NCBI GenBank assembly: GCA_037962975.1 | Contig: CM075670.1 | Span: forward strand, 80,603,501-80,667,500 | DNA: 64,000 nt | DNA from: Clitoria ternatea | Lineage: Eukaryota; Streptophyta; Magnoliopsida; Fabales; Fabaceae | Direction of reading: 5' to 3' | Part shown: piece by piece, positions 11,813 to 21,843 of the stretch | How positions within the stretch are numbered: the first letter of the stretch is position 1 | Layout: every line of letters begins with the position of its first letter | Notes under the pieces: generated by a model | What the model was told of the DNA's origin: nothing | What the model saw: the letters and a program-made list of their open reading frames with translations, nothing else | Databases searched by the model: none | Translations under genes and position numbers: made by a program

Positions 11813-12279
11813 GGATGTTAGAGTGATTCATCACCTGGTTTTCCATCAATTGCTTAGTCAACAAGGACTTAACATAGCCTTGTGGGAAGCAAGGAGCAAC
11901 CAAACATTTAAGACAACTCATTCAAAGCTTCATCAATGTAGCCATCCAAATTCACAATATGAGTCCTGAGATGGTGCTTCACACCATCCTTTTTGGGCTA
12001 CAATCAGTTGATTTGGATGAATTGAGATAAAGAAAATAAGTATATCAACCTTGGGGAGGTGAAAGAGGCTAAGAAGGAGATGAAAGAAAAGACAAAGAAG
12101 CGAAAGAATAAGACTAGACATAAGAATAAATCTCATGCCCTATAGGAATTCGCCTCTTGGGGACAAGATGTACTCATGGAACTACACAAAAAGCTTATGT
12201 TGCTAATATGGATAAGAGGAGTTTAAGAGTGGAGAATGATAGTGGAAGAGGGATATCCTCAACTTAGTATAGCGAGCAT
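11813..12279 (+). pseudogene. Right part of the split gypsy Gag relic
   Basis: This continues the reading interrupted at 6715. Recognisable pieces are the Gag stretch near 11935-11995, a Lys/Glu-rich stretch at 12060-12130, and after it a 'CPIGIRLLG'-like segment similar in place to the part after the basic region of plant gypsy Gags. Stops interrupt every frame. Confidence 0.55.
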
Positions 12280-12804
12280 ATTTAGTTTCTAAATTAGTCA
12301 TATCCTATTCGTCGTTGTTAATCTTGGTCGTCAAACCATAAAATGATGTGTTGAAAACATTTTCGATCAACACCTACTTTGGTTGCAAAAATGTAAAAAA
12401 AATTGGCGCACTCAATGTCATATATTTGTGATCGATCCCTACTCTTTCACAAACACTTTCCTTTTTCTCTTTATTTTTGCAACAGAAAACCATTTCAATT
12501 GCTAACTATAACACCTTACAGATGTTAGTCGTTAAGTTTGCTGCAAAAATCTTTGGATTAGCGGTCGAATCTTATTTCTATCGTGAGCTTATGCATGAAA
12601 TCATTAACTTAATGATTAACAACCGAAATAATGACTACTTCTGCCAATGCCACTTGTCACTGAATCGATCGTTGCAATTCTATTACTAGTATCCCCAAAA
12701 ACATGTTTTGGTCATAAAATTTATCCAGTCGCTAATTTAATCATAAATATCAACGAACAATATTTGGGCGCTAAATTCAGTTGTTAACATCTTTTTTGAT
12801 AGTG
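12280..12804. mobile_element. Possible end of a CACTA-type DNA element
   Basis: The right end reads, as reverse complement, CACTATCAAAAAAGATG, which resembles a CACTA terminal repeat. The interior is full of short related words (GTCGTTAA, GTCGCTAAT, GGCGCTAAA, GGTCGAAT), like CACTA subterminal repeats. I could not find the partner terminus or a 3-bp TSD, so this is tentative. The 70-codon open frame at 12477-12689 is probably not a gene. Confidence 0.3.
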
Positions 12805-13312
12805 TATGAATTGAGCATTAAGACATGAGAGACAGGAAGAGAAAAGGATGTGTATGTGTGCATATTAGGGAGAGAAAATGGAGAAAAAGATAAATAAAAA
12901 TAAAATATAATTCATAAGCTTTTTAAGAAAAATAAAAAATTATTCTTGAAAAAGTTGAAAAAATAAAAAATGTGTTTGTTTACAAAATATTCAAAGAAAA
13001 CTTCTAGAAAACTAAAAATTGAGTTTTTTATTTTTTTTAAAATAGAGAAGTCTTTAAAAAAGTTATCCAAGAAAACTGAAAAATAGAAAAAAAATTCAAG
13101 ATTTTTTTAGCTATTATAGGAAATTAAAATTTTAGAAAACAAGTAGAAAACTTTTACCAAAAAACTAAAATAATTTTTTGTAACAAAACATAACTTTAGG
13201 TATTTCCTAATTTCATATATAAATATTTTCAAGATATTTCCACTAGTTAAAATGTTAATTTAAAGAAAATAAAGATGTTAGGGTAGGTAGGGTTTGAAAA
13301 ACATTAGTTTAA
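12805..13312. other. AT-rich spacer, no gene seen
   Basis: Long A and T runs without ORFs or element ends until the TIR at 13313. Confidence 0.7.
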
Positions 13313-13380
13313 GTGCCTGTTTGGGAAAAAGTTAGAGCTCCGTTCCGTTTTGTAAACCAAGCTTTTTAAAACGTGTTCCA

Positions 13381-13920
13381 TTGTTGTGCGTTTGGGTGAC
13401 CAGAAGATTCTTCGTCTCCGTTCCGATATCTCCGTTAGCAACTTCTGAACCGCGTTATCCAGTGGCTGGACCATTCTTCCCATTCCAAAGCTTCGTTTGC
13501 TTTTGTGTTGCTATTGACAATTTCACCCTTGCTTTTGGTGCGATTTTTGGCTTGTGGTGGTGGATCTGGTTCATGGACCGTTGGACAAGATCGGAGGCGG
13601 TGTCGTGTGGTGGCGTGGGTATGATTTCGCGGTGGTTGTGGACAGCCGCGGGAGTGGAGGTTATGGGCAGCCGTGGGAGTGGATGAGGTTGGCAGCGGCA
13701 GACGTGGATGGGCTTGGCAGCGGGAGTGGAGTGGATGGTGGGTTTGGGGTAGTTGGAGAAGATGGTACACCGGTGGGGATTTTTGGCTTGGTGTACTGTA
13801 ACTAAGGGAGTATGTGATGGTGGTCATTGATTTAGGGTGGTGGTACATGGATGATGGAATTAATAGCCAAGATTGCTTTTGATCAAGGGTGTATGGGTGT
13901 GGACTGAAAATATGGACCAT
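13381..13920. other. GC-rich interior of the DNA element
   Basis: GGT/GTGG-rich sequence with long open frames on both strands (101 and 161 codons) but low-complexity translations and no domain. It may be a captured host fragment or simply the element's own interior. It is internally repetitive (GGAGTGGA / GGCAGC words near 13650-13740). Confidence 0.5.
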
Positions 13921-14123
13921 GTTAACTTTTTGTATGTAAAAAATATATTTAGTATATAATTAATAAATATATATATAATATTTTTAAATTATAGTTGCAA
14001 TATATATAAATATTTATATATATATTTATAATAATATATATTTATTATTTATTATTAATAATAAACATTTCTTATTTTGTTAATCAAATTATAAATGGTA
14101 ACTTTTAATATTTAATTGTTAAC

Positions 14124-14925
14124 TGATCCGGTCCGGATACCGGCCCCCATTCTTGTGACGTCAGAGTGACCTCATATAAGGAAAACCGGTGTCCTGGTTC
14201 AACGTTACCACACCGGATATCCGATGTCTGGCCGTCCGTCCTCATCACATGATTGCCTCACTTACATATTCCAGAACGGTTCTTTGTTCATTTTCACAGG
14301 ACATTTATATAACTGTTGGCTTTTCAGTCACAGTAAGATAAGAGCCCCTAATAACTTATCAGTGAAGACACTGTTTGTAGCAAAATACGTCACGTCAATG
14401 GCCTCAGAAAGCAAGTGGATGTGTCAGCAGATTATGCGGAAAAGGTGATTATCCTCTCCTCTTCCTAGAGGATCGTACTCTGATAATTGACCTACTCTCC
14501 TGACACATTCTGAAAGTTGAGCCACCCTGATTGACATAATATACACGCTATCAGAGCTAAGGGACCCACCTGCATCCAACGACTCATTTTCTCACGTACA
14601 ACTATAAGTAGCACATTTCAATACACATGCATGGTATCGTTGTTCTATCTCACACTTTACTGTTACTTCGCTTAAGCATTCATTGAGTTCTTACACTCTT
14701 CTAACTTGAGCGTCGGAGAATCTTCGCAGGTGGCATCACCTTTCGCCCCCTACAACGCGAAACGTTGGTGTGAAGGATCTCCAGGACAACAAGAACGGCC
14801 TCTCCCACTGAGAGACCGGATTACAACATCGGATATACACAGTTCCGGTGTGCAAACCCTAAAAACACCTGCATTCTTGTGGCTGGTCCCACACCGGATC
14901 CTAGACCCCGGTCCAGACCAGTTCA
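14124..14925 (+). repeat. 5' LTR of element A
   Basis: 802 bp. It contains a TATA-like box (TATAAGTA, 14603-14610) and the block TTGAGCGTCGGAGAATCTT (14706-14724), which also occurs in the LTR of element B. A GTAC-rich U3 precedes it. Start and end are fixed by the partner LTR and by the TSD. Confidence 0.95.
14603..14610 (+). promoter_or_regulatory. Candidate TATA box in LTR of A
   Basis: ACTATAAGTAGCAC lies about 320 bp before the LTR end. It is followed by CA-rich sequence and CT-rich leader text suited to transcription start. An identical copy lies in the 3' LTR near 25671. Confidence 0.55.
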
Positions 14926-14945
14926 TTGGCACGCCCGGTGGGACT
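14926..14945 (+). other. Primer-binding site of element A
   Basis: TTGGCACGCCCGGTGGGACT starts directly after the LTR. The same 19 bases follow the LTR of element B (28643). The position and the TGG start fit a tRNA primer site. I did not identify the tRNA. Confidence 0.75.
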
Positions 14946-14987
14946 CGTTAGAGTTATTCCCATTTTCGCAGAAGTTTGGTTGTCACG

Positions 14988-16802
14988 ATGGAAGGCGATG
15001 GGAGAGATTTCGTGGAAGGTCACGTGGAGGATGTGACCCATCAACAGGCTAGAATGAGACTCGTCTTCGAGTCCCCTGTAACTTAAACCCGGAGGATGGT
15101 GCAAGTGCAGACGCCTGACCCTCGCGATGAGGTTATCAGGCAACTCAGGGAGGAGCTGATGGAGTTGAAGCGGGAGAGAGGAGGAGCTGGGGACAGAGTA
15201 GCATCTCATGCAGAGGATGCTCATCATGCATCAGCGAGGGATAGATCTACAACCCTCCAGTATTCGAAGATCCCCATGTATGAAGAGAGGGAGCAGACAC
15301 AGGACTCTAGTGATAGAGTCAGTACCAGGAGAAGGCAGCAGGCGATGGTGATTTCAGGGACGTACAAGCTCAGTGTCCCTTTCTCAAGAAGGCTGATGAG
15401 CATTACCATCCCAAAACATTTGCAAACAACTCAGCCACTGTCGATCGGGAAGTATAATGGAGATACTGACCCCACTAAGCATTTGGATGCTTATGTTTAT
15501 GAAGCTATGTATTTGGAAGCAGACGAAGATGTTATGTGCAGAATGTTCCCAAGAACGTTGACGGAGGAGGCTCTCAGCTGGTTTAAAAGCTTACCTTTAG
15601 GATCTATAGACTCTTGGGAGGAAATGGCTGCTGCATTCGAAAGCCATTTTGTCATCTCTAGGGATATCCCAAGAACTTCTCACACCCTGGCCCAGATAAG
15701 GCAGGGAGAAACTGAAACTCTTAAGGAGTTTCTGAAAAGGTTTTATAAGGAGGCTGCCTCGGTCCCCAACCTCACAGAGGCCATACAACTCCATATTGTA
15801 GTGGAAGCTCTCCAGCCTGGTTCAGCCTTTGCCCTATCTTTGGCAAAGAGCCCCCCTACAACCTTCGAGGAGTTTCGAAGGAAAGCTTCCAAGTACGTGG
15901 GCATAGAAATGCATCTGGAGGCAACTGCGACAAGGATGAAGCCTTCAGGACCCACTCAGCAGCCACGGAGAGAAAAAGAGAGAGTGAGGCCTGAGAAGCA
16001 TGCCTTTAGAGAAGACTTTGTGAACGCTCGTCCGCATCCACGAGATAGGCGTGTATCATCGTTTGACAACTATGCTCCATTGAATACCAGGCATTCACAA
16101 ATCATGAGGGAGGTTGGTTGGCCAACGCTGAACGTCTTTGGTATAAGGAAGCCAGCCCCAGTCAAGAGGGGTGGTAACCCGCGTAAGTACTGCACTTTCC
16201 ATGAACAGACAGGGCACAACACTGATGAGTGCAAGGCGTTGAAAAATACGGTGGAAACTCTTCTTCGGGAAGGAAAGCTGAAGCAGTATTTGTTTAAGGA
16301 GAAATCTTTGGACGAGCCTCAGAGGATGGAGAAAAGGAATAGAGATCCTGATGACGAAGATGATAATACGCGCAACCCAGCAAGGAAGTTCATTGCAGCT
16401 GAGAAGCAGAAGGGAGTAGTGATTGCTGAAGATGCCCAACAAAATAACATGTCCCAGCAGCAGAGGCAGGGCAGACGAGAAGTGATTGAGATGATAGCTG
16501 GAGGGTTTACGGGAGGAGGAACATCAATCACAGCACGGAAGAATCACCACAGGATGATTCTGTCCGTCCAGGGCAAACCGAGGGATAACCGCCCTTTCAG
16601 GGACGGTATGACAGCCCCGACGGTGTCATTTACTGATGATGACTTTGGCCCAACAATTCTAGGGGGTGATGATGTGGTAGTTATCGTGGCAGTCATAGCC
16701 AACAAGGATGTCAAGAGGATCCTCGTCGATCAGGGAAGTTCTTGTGACGTTATCTTTTATAATTGTTTCAAACGAATGGGTTTCAATGATGCAGATTTAT
16801 AA
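14988..16802 (+). pseudogene. Gag-protease of element A
   Basis: The likely original start is ATG 14988 (MEGDGRD, like MEGEAQD in B). A TAA at 15084-15086 interrupts it, and the frame reopens from ATG 15096 for 568 codons. The Gag core 'EDVMCRMFPRTLTEEALSWF' (about residues 145-165 of the 15096 frame) assembles particles. A zinc-finger-like 'CTFHEQTGHNTDEC' (C-x2-H-x4-H-x4-C) lies near residue 370. An aspartic-protease motif 'ILVDQGSSCDVIFY' lies close to the end. The frame stops with TAA at 16800-16802 inside the protease region, yet continues open in the same frame beyond it. The homologous codon in B is TAG, so this stop may be functional (see findings). Confidence 0.9.
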
Positions 16803-19800
16803 CCCTACACACAAGAACTCACAGCGTTTAATGGAGCCAAGCAACCCACCAAGGGGTACCTGGACACTCTGATTTCTTTTGAAGGAGAGCCCGGTGCAAG
16901 AACGGTCAAGTCAAGAATCCTGGTGATTGACGTGGAATCCCCATACAACGGTATCATAGGCCGTCCAACACTGAATGCGATGGAAGCAATTGTTTCCACT
17001 CCTCACCTTTTGATCAAATTCATTGACAAGGACAACGGTGTGTCTTCTCTCCGTGGTGATCAGGAGATGGCTCGATATTATTATAACCTGAGCCTCAACA
17101 TGGTTAAGTTGGAAGCGTTCAACAAGAAGAGGAAGCTGAATGATGGAGGAACAGCGGCAGGGTCTGTCAGTTTTATTGATTTGGACCCCAGAGCGGAATT
17201 GAAGATTGATCCACTCAATCCCTCTAAGCCCACACCGGATGTTGGTTCCAGGGACGTCATATTAGGAGATTCCCCAGAGAAGGTCACGCACATCAACGAT
17301 AAGCTGGAGTTTGCTATGGAGCAACGCTTATTAGCCCTTTTGCAGGAGTTCAAAGACCTTTTCGCATGGACAGCAGCAGACATGCCTGGAATGGACCCTG
17401 ATTTCTGTTGCCACAAGCTTGCAGTATACCCCGAAACAAGACCGGTGGCCCAGAAGAAGAAGAGGTTGGGACCGGAGAAGCAGAGGGCGGCTTGTGAGCA
17501 GACAGAGGAGTTGTTGAAAGCAGGTTTTATAAGGGAGATACGCTATTCGTCTTGGCTTTCTAATGTGGTCATGGTGCAAAAGGCTAATGGCAAATGGAGA
17601 ATGTGTACAGATTATGTGGATCTTAACCGTTGCTGCCCTAAAGATCCATATCCCCTGCCTAACATCGATCGCATGGTGGATGATTCATCTGGTTACCAAT
17701 ACCTCAGTTTCATGGATGCCTATTCGGGGTATAACCAGATTCCGATGTGGGAGGGAGACCAGGAGAAAACTGCCTTCATCAATGACCGCGGTGTTTTTTG
17801 CTACACCGTCATGCCTTTTGGATTGAAGAACGCCGGCGCTACCTATCAACGCATGATTAATAAAGTCTTTGAAGGGATGCATACAAGGTTGGTCGAAGTT
17901 TATATTGATGATATTATCGCCAAAACACCCGCTGGAGGAGACCACATTGAAGATCTGCGACAAGTTTTCACTAGGCTTCGGCAGTACAACATGAGGTTAA
18001 ATCCTTTAAAATGCACCTTTGCCGTTCCAGCTGGGAAATTCTTGGGATTCATGTTGACCCAACGAGGCATCGAGGCTAATCCTGGGAAATGTCAAGCAAT
18101 CCTGGACATGCAGAGCCCTAAGAGTCTGAGGGAGGTTCAATCGTTGAATGGGAAAGTGGCCGCTCTAGCTCGTTTCATGCCTAAGATGGCACACAGGTCC
18201 CTCCCCTTGTATAAGGCGTTGAAGAAACACAAGAGTTTTGAGTGGGGAGAGGAGTAAGAGCAAGCTTTCCAGCAGCTCAAGGCCGTTCTCTCGAGTCCAC
18301 CAATTCTGGTTAAGCCTGACCCTGGTGAGATTTTGATCCTGTACTTAGCAATCTCTGATGAAGCCCTAGGTGTGGCCTTGGTTAAAGAAACCCCCGACGG
18401 GCAGAGGCCAGTGTACTTTACTAGTAAGACGTTTCAGGGGGCGGAAGGAAGGTATCAGAAGATTGAGAAAGCTGCTTTAGCAGTCGTATAGGCGTCACGA
18501 CGGTTGAGGCCCTATTTCCACGCGCACCCAGTACTGGTGAGAACGGATTTGCCTCTTCGTTCAGTGCTTAGCAAACCCGACCTTGCCGGGAGGATGATAA
18601 AATGGTCTATCGAGCTGTCTGAGTTTGAAATTTCATATGAGCCTCGAGGAGCCATCAAGGCGCAAGTGTTGGCCAATTTTGTTGTGGAAATGACTGGGGC
18701 GGACCCGGCCACCCCTCGAGCGCATTGGACCATTTACGTTGATGGCTCGTCGAACAGCAAAGGTTGTGGAGCAGGTGTGGTGGTAGAAAGTGATGATGGT
18801 GTGCACCTAGAAATTTCCCTCCGATTCAATTTCAAAACCTCCAACAACCAAGCTGAATACGAAGCATGCTTGGCCGGTCTCCGTGCGGCGATTGACATCG
18901 GAGCATCAGCAGTTACACTCTACAGTGATTCCCAACTGGTGATTTCGCAGATCCAGGGGGAGTACCAGGCGAAGGAACCATAACTTCAATTGTACTTGAA
19001 TTGTGTTAATGAGTTGAAGGGAAGATTTGAAGTTTTAGAGTTCAAGCATGTGCTCAGGGAAGAAAACACCAGAGCGGATATCTTGTCAAGATTGGCAAGT
19101 ACAAAGCAGCCTGGCAGCACAACAACGGTGGTTCAAAGCACTTTGACATCGCCTAGCATACCTCTGTACCCTTCTCTGAATGCTATCATGGTGAGCTATC
19201 CATATGAGAATTCTTGGGTCATACCCTATATTCGCTATCTGGCTGATGGTCAACTCCCCACCGATGAGAAGGAAAGGAGACGAGTGAAGAGGGAGCTGCC
19301 ATATTTTACTATGGTCGATGGTGTTCTCTACAAAAGGGGATTCTCTGTCCCATATCTCTCGTGTTTCAGAGAGGACGAGGTTCAAGCGGTTCTGGAGGAA
19401 GTGCACGAGGGGCAATGTGGGCACCATGCTGGAGGTCGAAGCTTAATGAGAAAAGTCCTCAGGGCCGGATATTGGTGGCCCACGGTAAAGCAGGATTCCG
19501 CAGATTTTGTGAGGAAGTGCGACGCTTGTCAAAAATTCTCCAATCTCCACCATACACCGGCCCAAGAGCTATCTTCATCTGTTGTGCCTTGGCCGTTCTA
19601 CCAATGGGGCCTTGATATTTTGGGTCCGTTTCCCACTGCGCCAGGAGGTATCAAATACTTGATCGTGGGGGTAGATTATTTCACCAAGTGGATCGAGGCA
19701 GAACCAGTAGTACATATCACTTCTGCGCGAACAAGACGTTTCGTGTATGAAAATATAATAGCTCAGTTCGGGGTGCCAGGGCGGATTGTGACCGACAACG

Positions 19801-20450
19801 GCACCCAGTTTACAGACAAGAAGTTCACAGATTTGCTTGAAGGACTGGGGATAATCCAGATATTTTCATCTGTTGAACACCCCCAAACCAATGGGCAAGC
19901 AGAGGTAGCCAACCGAGAAGTGTTGAAGGGTTTGAAGAAGCGTTTGGGAGAAGCGAAGGGAGGATGGACTGACCAGCTATGTCATGTTTTATGGGCATAC
20001 CGCACTACGCCTCATTCTTCAACTAACGAATCCCCATACCGGCTGACGTACGGGGTTGAGGCGATGATTCCAGTGGAGTTACAAACAAGATCGGCTCGTG
20101 TGGAGTATTTTTCAGCTGAAGATAACAACGCCAATTTGGCATCAGAACTGGACGTCCTCCAGGAGTTAAGGGAAAAGGCTTTCGTCAGAGATCAGGCAAT
20201 AAAAGCAAAGGTAGCACTTCGGTATGATAAGCGTGTCCAGTACAGAGCTTTCAACACCGGAGACCTTGTTCTGAGAAAGGCAAGTGTGGGGAATAAGTTC
20301 GCCCACCAAGGAAAGCTAGCACCGACGTGGGAAGGTCCTTATAGAGTTTCTGAGGTGACTGGAAGAGGGTCATACCGGTTGGAAGAACTTGATGGAACTC
20401 CAATCCGCAACAAATGGAACACTCAGAACTTACGTGTTTATTACAGCTAG
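16803..20450 (+). pseudogene. Pol of element A: RT, RNase H, archaeal-type RNase H, integrase
   Basis: In the same frame as gag. It starts with the protease tail ('GIIGRPTLNAME'), then RT with 'FMDAYSGYNQI', 'MPFGLKNAGATYQ' and active site 'VYIDDII' (about 17895). RNase H 1 ('YLAISDEALGVAL') follows, then a second RNase H beginning 'WTIYVDGSSN' (18726) with 'NQAEYEACLAGL' and 'LYSDSQL'. Integrase carries an H-H-C-C finger ('GHHAGGRSLM' to 'CDACQKF'), catalytic core residues in 'GLDILGPFP', 'VTDNGTQF' and 'PQTNGQAEVANRE', and ends at 20450 with no chromodomain. Stops private to this copy are TAA 18255-18257, TAG 18489-18491 and TAA 18981-18983; element B has Gln, Trp and Gln there. Dead as a polyprotein, but recently so. 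Confidence 0.92.
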
Positions 20451-20650
20451 TTGGTAAGACGGCGTGTACTCTTTTTCCTTACTTGAGTTTTTTCCCATTG
20501 GGTTTTCTCAAGAAGGTTTTAACGAGGCATGGCCCCAACTACGCTCTTCATGTAATGTACTTTCAATTTTAATGAGAATACATCTTAACCGCCCTATCAT
20601 TCTCACTTTTCTTATGTGTTGTGATTTATAGCCGTAGTTTAATACGCATA
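20451..20650 (+). other. Post-integrase spacer with a polyadenylation-like signal
   Basis: After the integrase stop comes a short T-rich stretch with TGTAATGTACTTTC and AATGAGAATA (20550-20580). Element B has a similar TGTAATTC...AATAAGAATC at 34258-34288. This could be a 3' end signal for a gag-pol mRNA, separate from the LTR. Confidence 0.35.
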
Positions 20651-20790
20651 CACCTCAGGACGGATGAACTCAACTACCAATCCTGTAGTTGACGATATAA
20701 TTCCTCGAGGAACGGATGAAGACCCCTCGGGACGGATGACCTCAATCACACATCGTGTGTTTTGACGATGTAATTCCTTGAGGTGGAATG
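20651..20790. repeat. Two stem-loop repeats of the 'GGACGGATGA' family in element A
   Basis: Unit 1 contains an 8-bp perfect stem TCAACTAC (20670-20677), a 7-nt loop CAATCCT, and GTAGTTGA (20685-20692). It is flanked by CCTCAGGA and TTCCTCGAGG, which can pair outside it. Unit 2 (about 20724-20783) has TCAA/TTGA and CACAC/GTGTG stems. The same unit recurs in element B with compensating base changes. Confidence 0.8.
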
Positions 20791-21135
20791 GGTTGTAGGG
20801 CTGGTCCTTTTTAAAGGCCACAAACCGAACCCCATTCGAAGACTACATGGGTTGTAGGGCTGGTCCTTTTTCAAGGCCACAAACCGAACCCCATTCGAAG
20901 ACTACATGGGTTGTAGGGCTGGTCCTTTTTCAAGGCCATAAACCGAACCCCATTCGAAGACTACATGGGTTGTAGGGCTGGTCCTTTTTCAAGGCCATAA
21001 ACCGAACCCCATTCGAAGACTACATGGGTTGTAGGGCTGGTCCTTTTTCAAGGCCACAAACCGAACCCCATTTGAAGACTACATGGGTTGTAGGGCTGGT
21101 CCTTTTTCAAGGCCACAAACCGAACCCCATGCGAA
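20788..21135. repeat. 59-bp tandem repeat in element A, about 6 copies
   Basis: The unit GGGTTGTAGGGCTGGTCCTT followed by TTTCAAGGCCACAAACCGAA and a short tail repeats with a 59-bp period (for example CATGGG at 20846, 20905, 20964). Copies are nearly identical, which points to recent expansion. Related but diverged units (GTAGGATTGCACCGAAC) follow to about 21350. The open frames across it are artefacts of the repeat. Confidence 0.9.
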
Positions 21136-21800
21136 GGCTTGGGCGCAGTAGGCCGGTTCATACAGAAAACCATGCTGAACCCCGAGTAACGGGCGCAGTA
21201 GGTTCAGGATTAGCCCTGATCTGAACCTCGTGTTGAAGGCTTGGATTGTAGGATTGCACCGAACTCCAAGTACGGTTAGTAGGATCGAACCGAACACCGT
21301 GTGAAGACTTGAGGAGTAAAACCAAACCGAGCCTCAAGAGAAAGGCGTAAAAGCTTACCCTTGTCAAAGCTATACTAAAATTCAAAGGCAATGTCCGTCC
21401 TCAGTTGTGGAACATCCACCCCGGAGCGGTTGAACGCTAACGTACCCGCTCTACATCTTCGAGGACAGATAAGCATTTCTATCTTTTTAAGAAGTTAAAA
21501 AGTAATCCTTGAGATAAACTTTCCCTTCCCAATGTACTTACACTTGGGGACAGGGCATGCTTTAACTTAATTATTAATTATTCGTTACAATTTGTTATCT
21601 TAATCCGGTGTGATAAGTACGCTCTAAGCAGCTAGGTAACCACGCAGAACGGATTCGCAAAGCATTGGAAACAATAAAGTGTTTTGTATAACACTAAGTT
21701 ATTCAACAATCACACATTCGACGCAAGCAGTTGAAGAAAAGCAATAGTGAATTTTATTTTCAAAAATAAGAAAATGTGTAGGTTACAAAGTGTTTTAAAG
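21136..21800. other. Spacer of diverged repeat units before the antisense gene
   Basis: Diverged 'TTGTAGGATTGAACCGAAC' type units to about 21350, then unique AT-rich sequence with ACTTGGGGACAGGG at about 21540. No gene on the plus strand. Confidence 0.6.
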
Positions 21801-21824
21801 CTGGAGCCGATCCCAGAACACGGC
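21801..21824 (-). other. Conserved motif 3' of the antisense gene (A)
   Basis: CTGGAGCCGATCCCAGAACA on the plus strand lies just beyond the stop of the antisense gene. Near-identical text follows both antisense genes of element B (36206-36230 and 40495-40518), although the surroundings have diverged. It may be a 3' UTR signal. Confidence 0.55.
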
Positions 21825-21843
21825 TATGAATGAAAGCATAAAA

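Larger units (their letters stand above)
6190..12280 (+). pseudogene. Decayed Ty3-gypsy gag region, split by a copia element
   Basis: TTTGGTGCGCTCAG near 6191 resembles the primer-binding site of plant gypsy elements. Downstream, 6535-6715 reads with stops and frame changes as a Gag core: 'EGYDGNMNPEEH', then 'DALICREF' and 'WFRNQSVSS'. The copia element interrupts it at 6715. The Gag reading resumes after 11812 with 'VAIQIHNMSPEMVLHTILFG' (about 11935-11995). Both parts are on the plus strand in the expected order, so this was one Gag gene when the copia inserted. No protease or pol follows. Heavily mutated and certainly non-coding now. Confidence 0.7.

Noticed and set aside
12385..12412. 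Second primer-binding-site-like text (AATTGGCGCACTCAATG)
   Set aside because: No LTR end precedes it and no gag follows; probably chance.
13435..13920. 161-codon minus-strand frame in the GC-rich block
   Set aside because: Low-complexity Pro/His/Ser-rich translation with an equally long frame on the other strand; no domain.
20788..21391. Open frames over the minisatellites (for example 21024-21224 plus, 21079-21391 minus, 34461-34913 minus)
   Set aside because: Their translations repeat in step with the tandem units, and no start context or conservation outside the repeat is seen.
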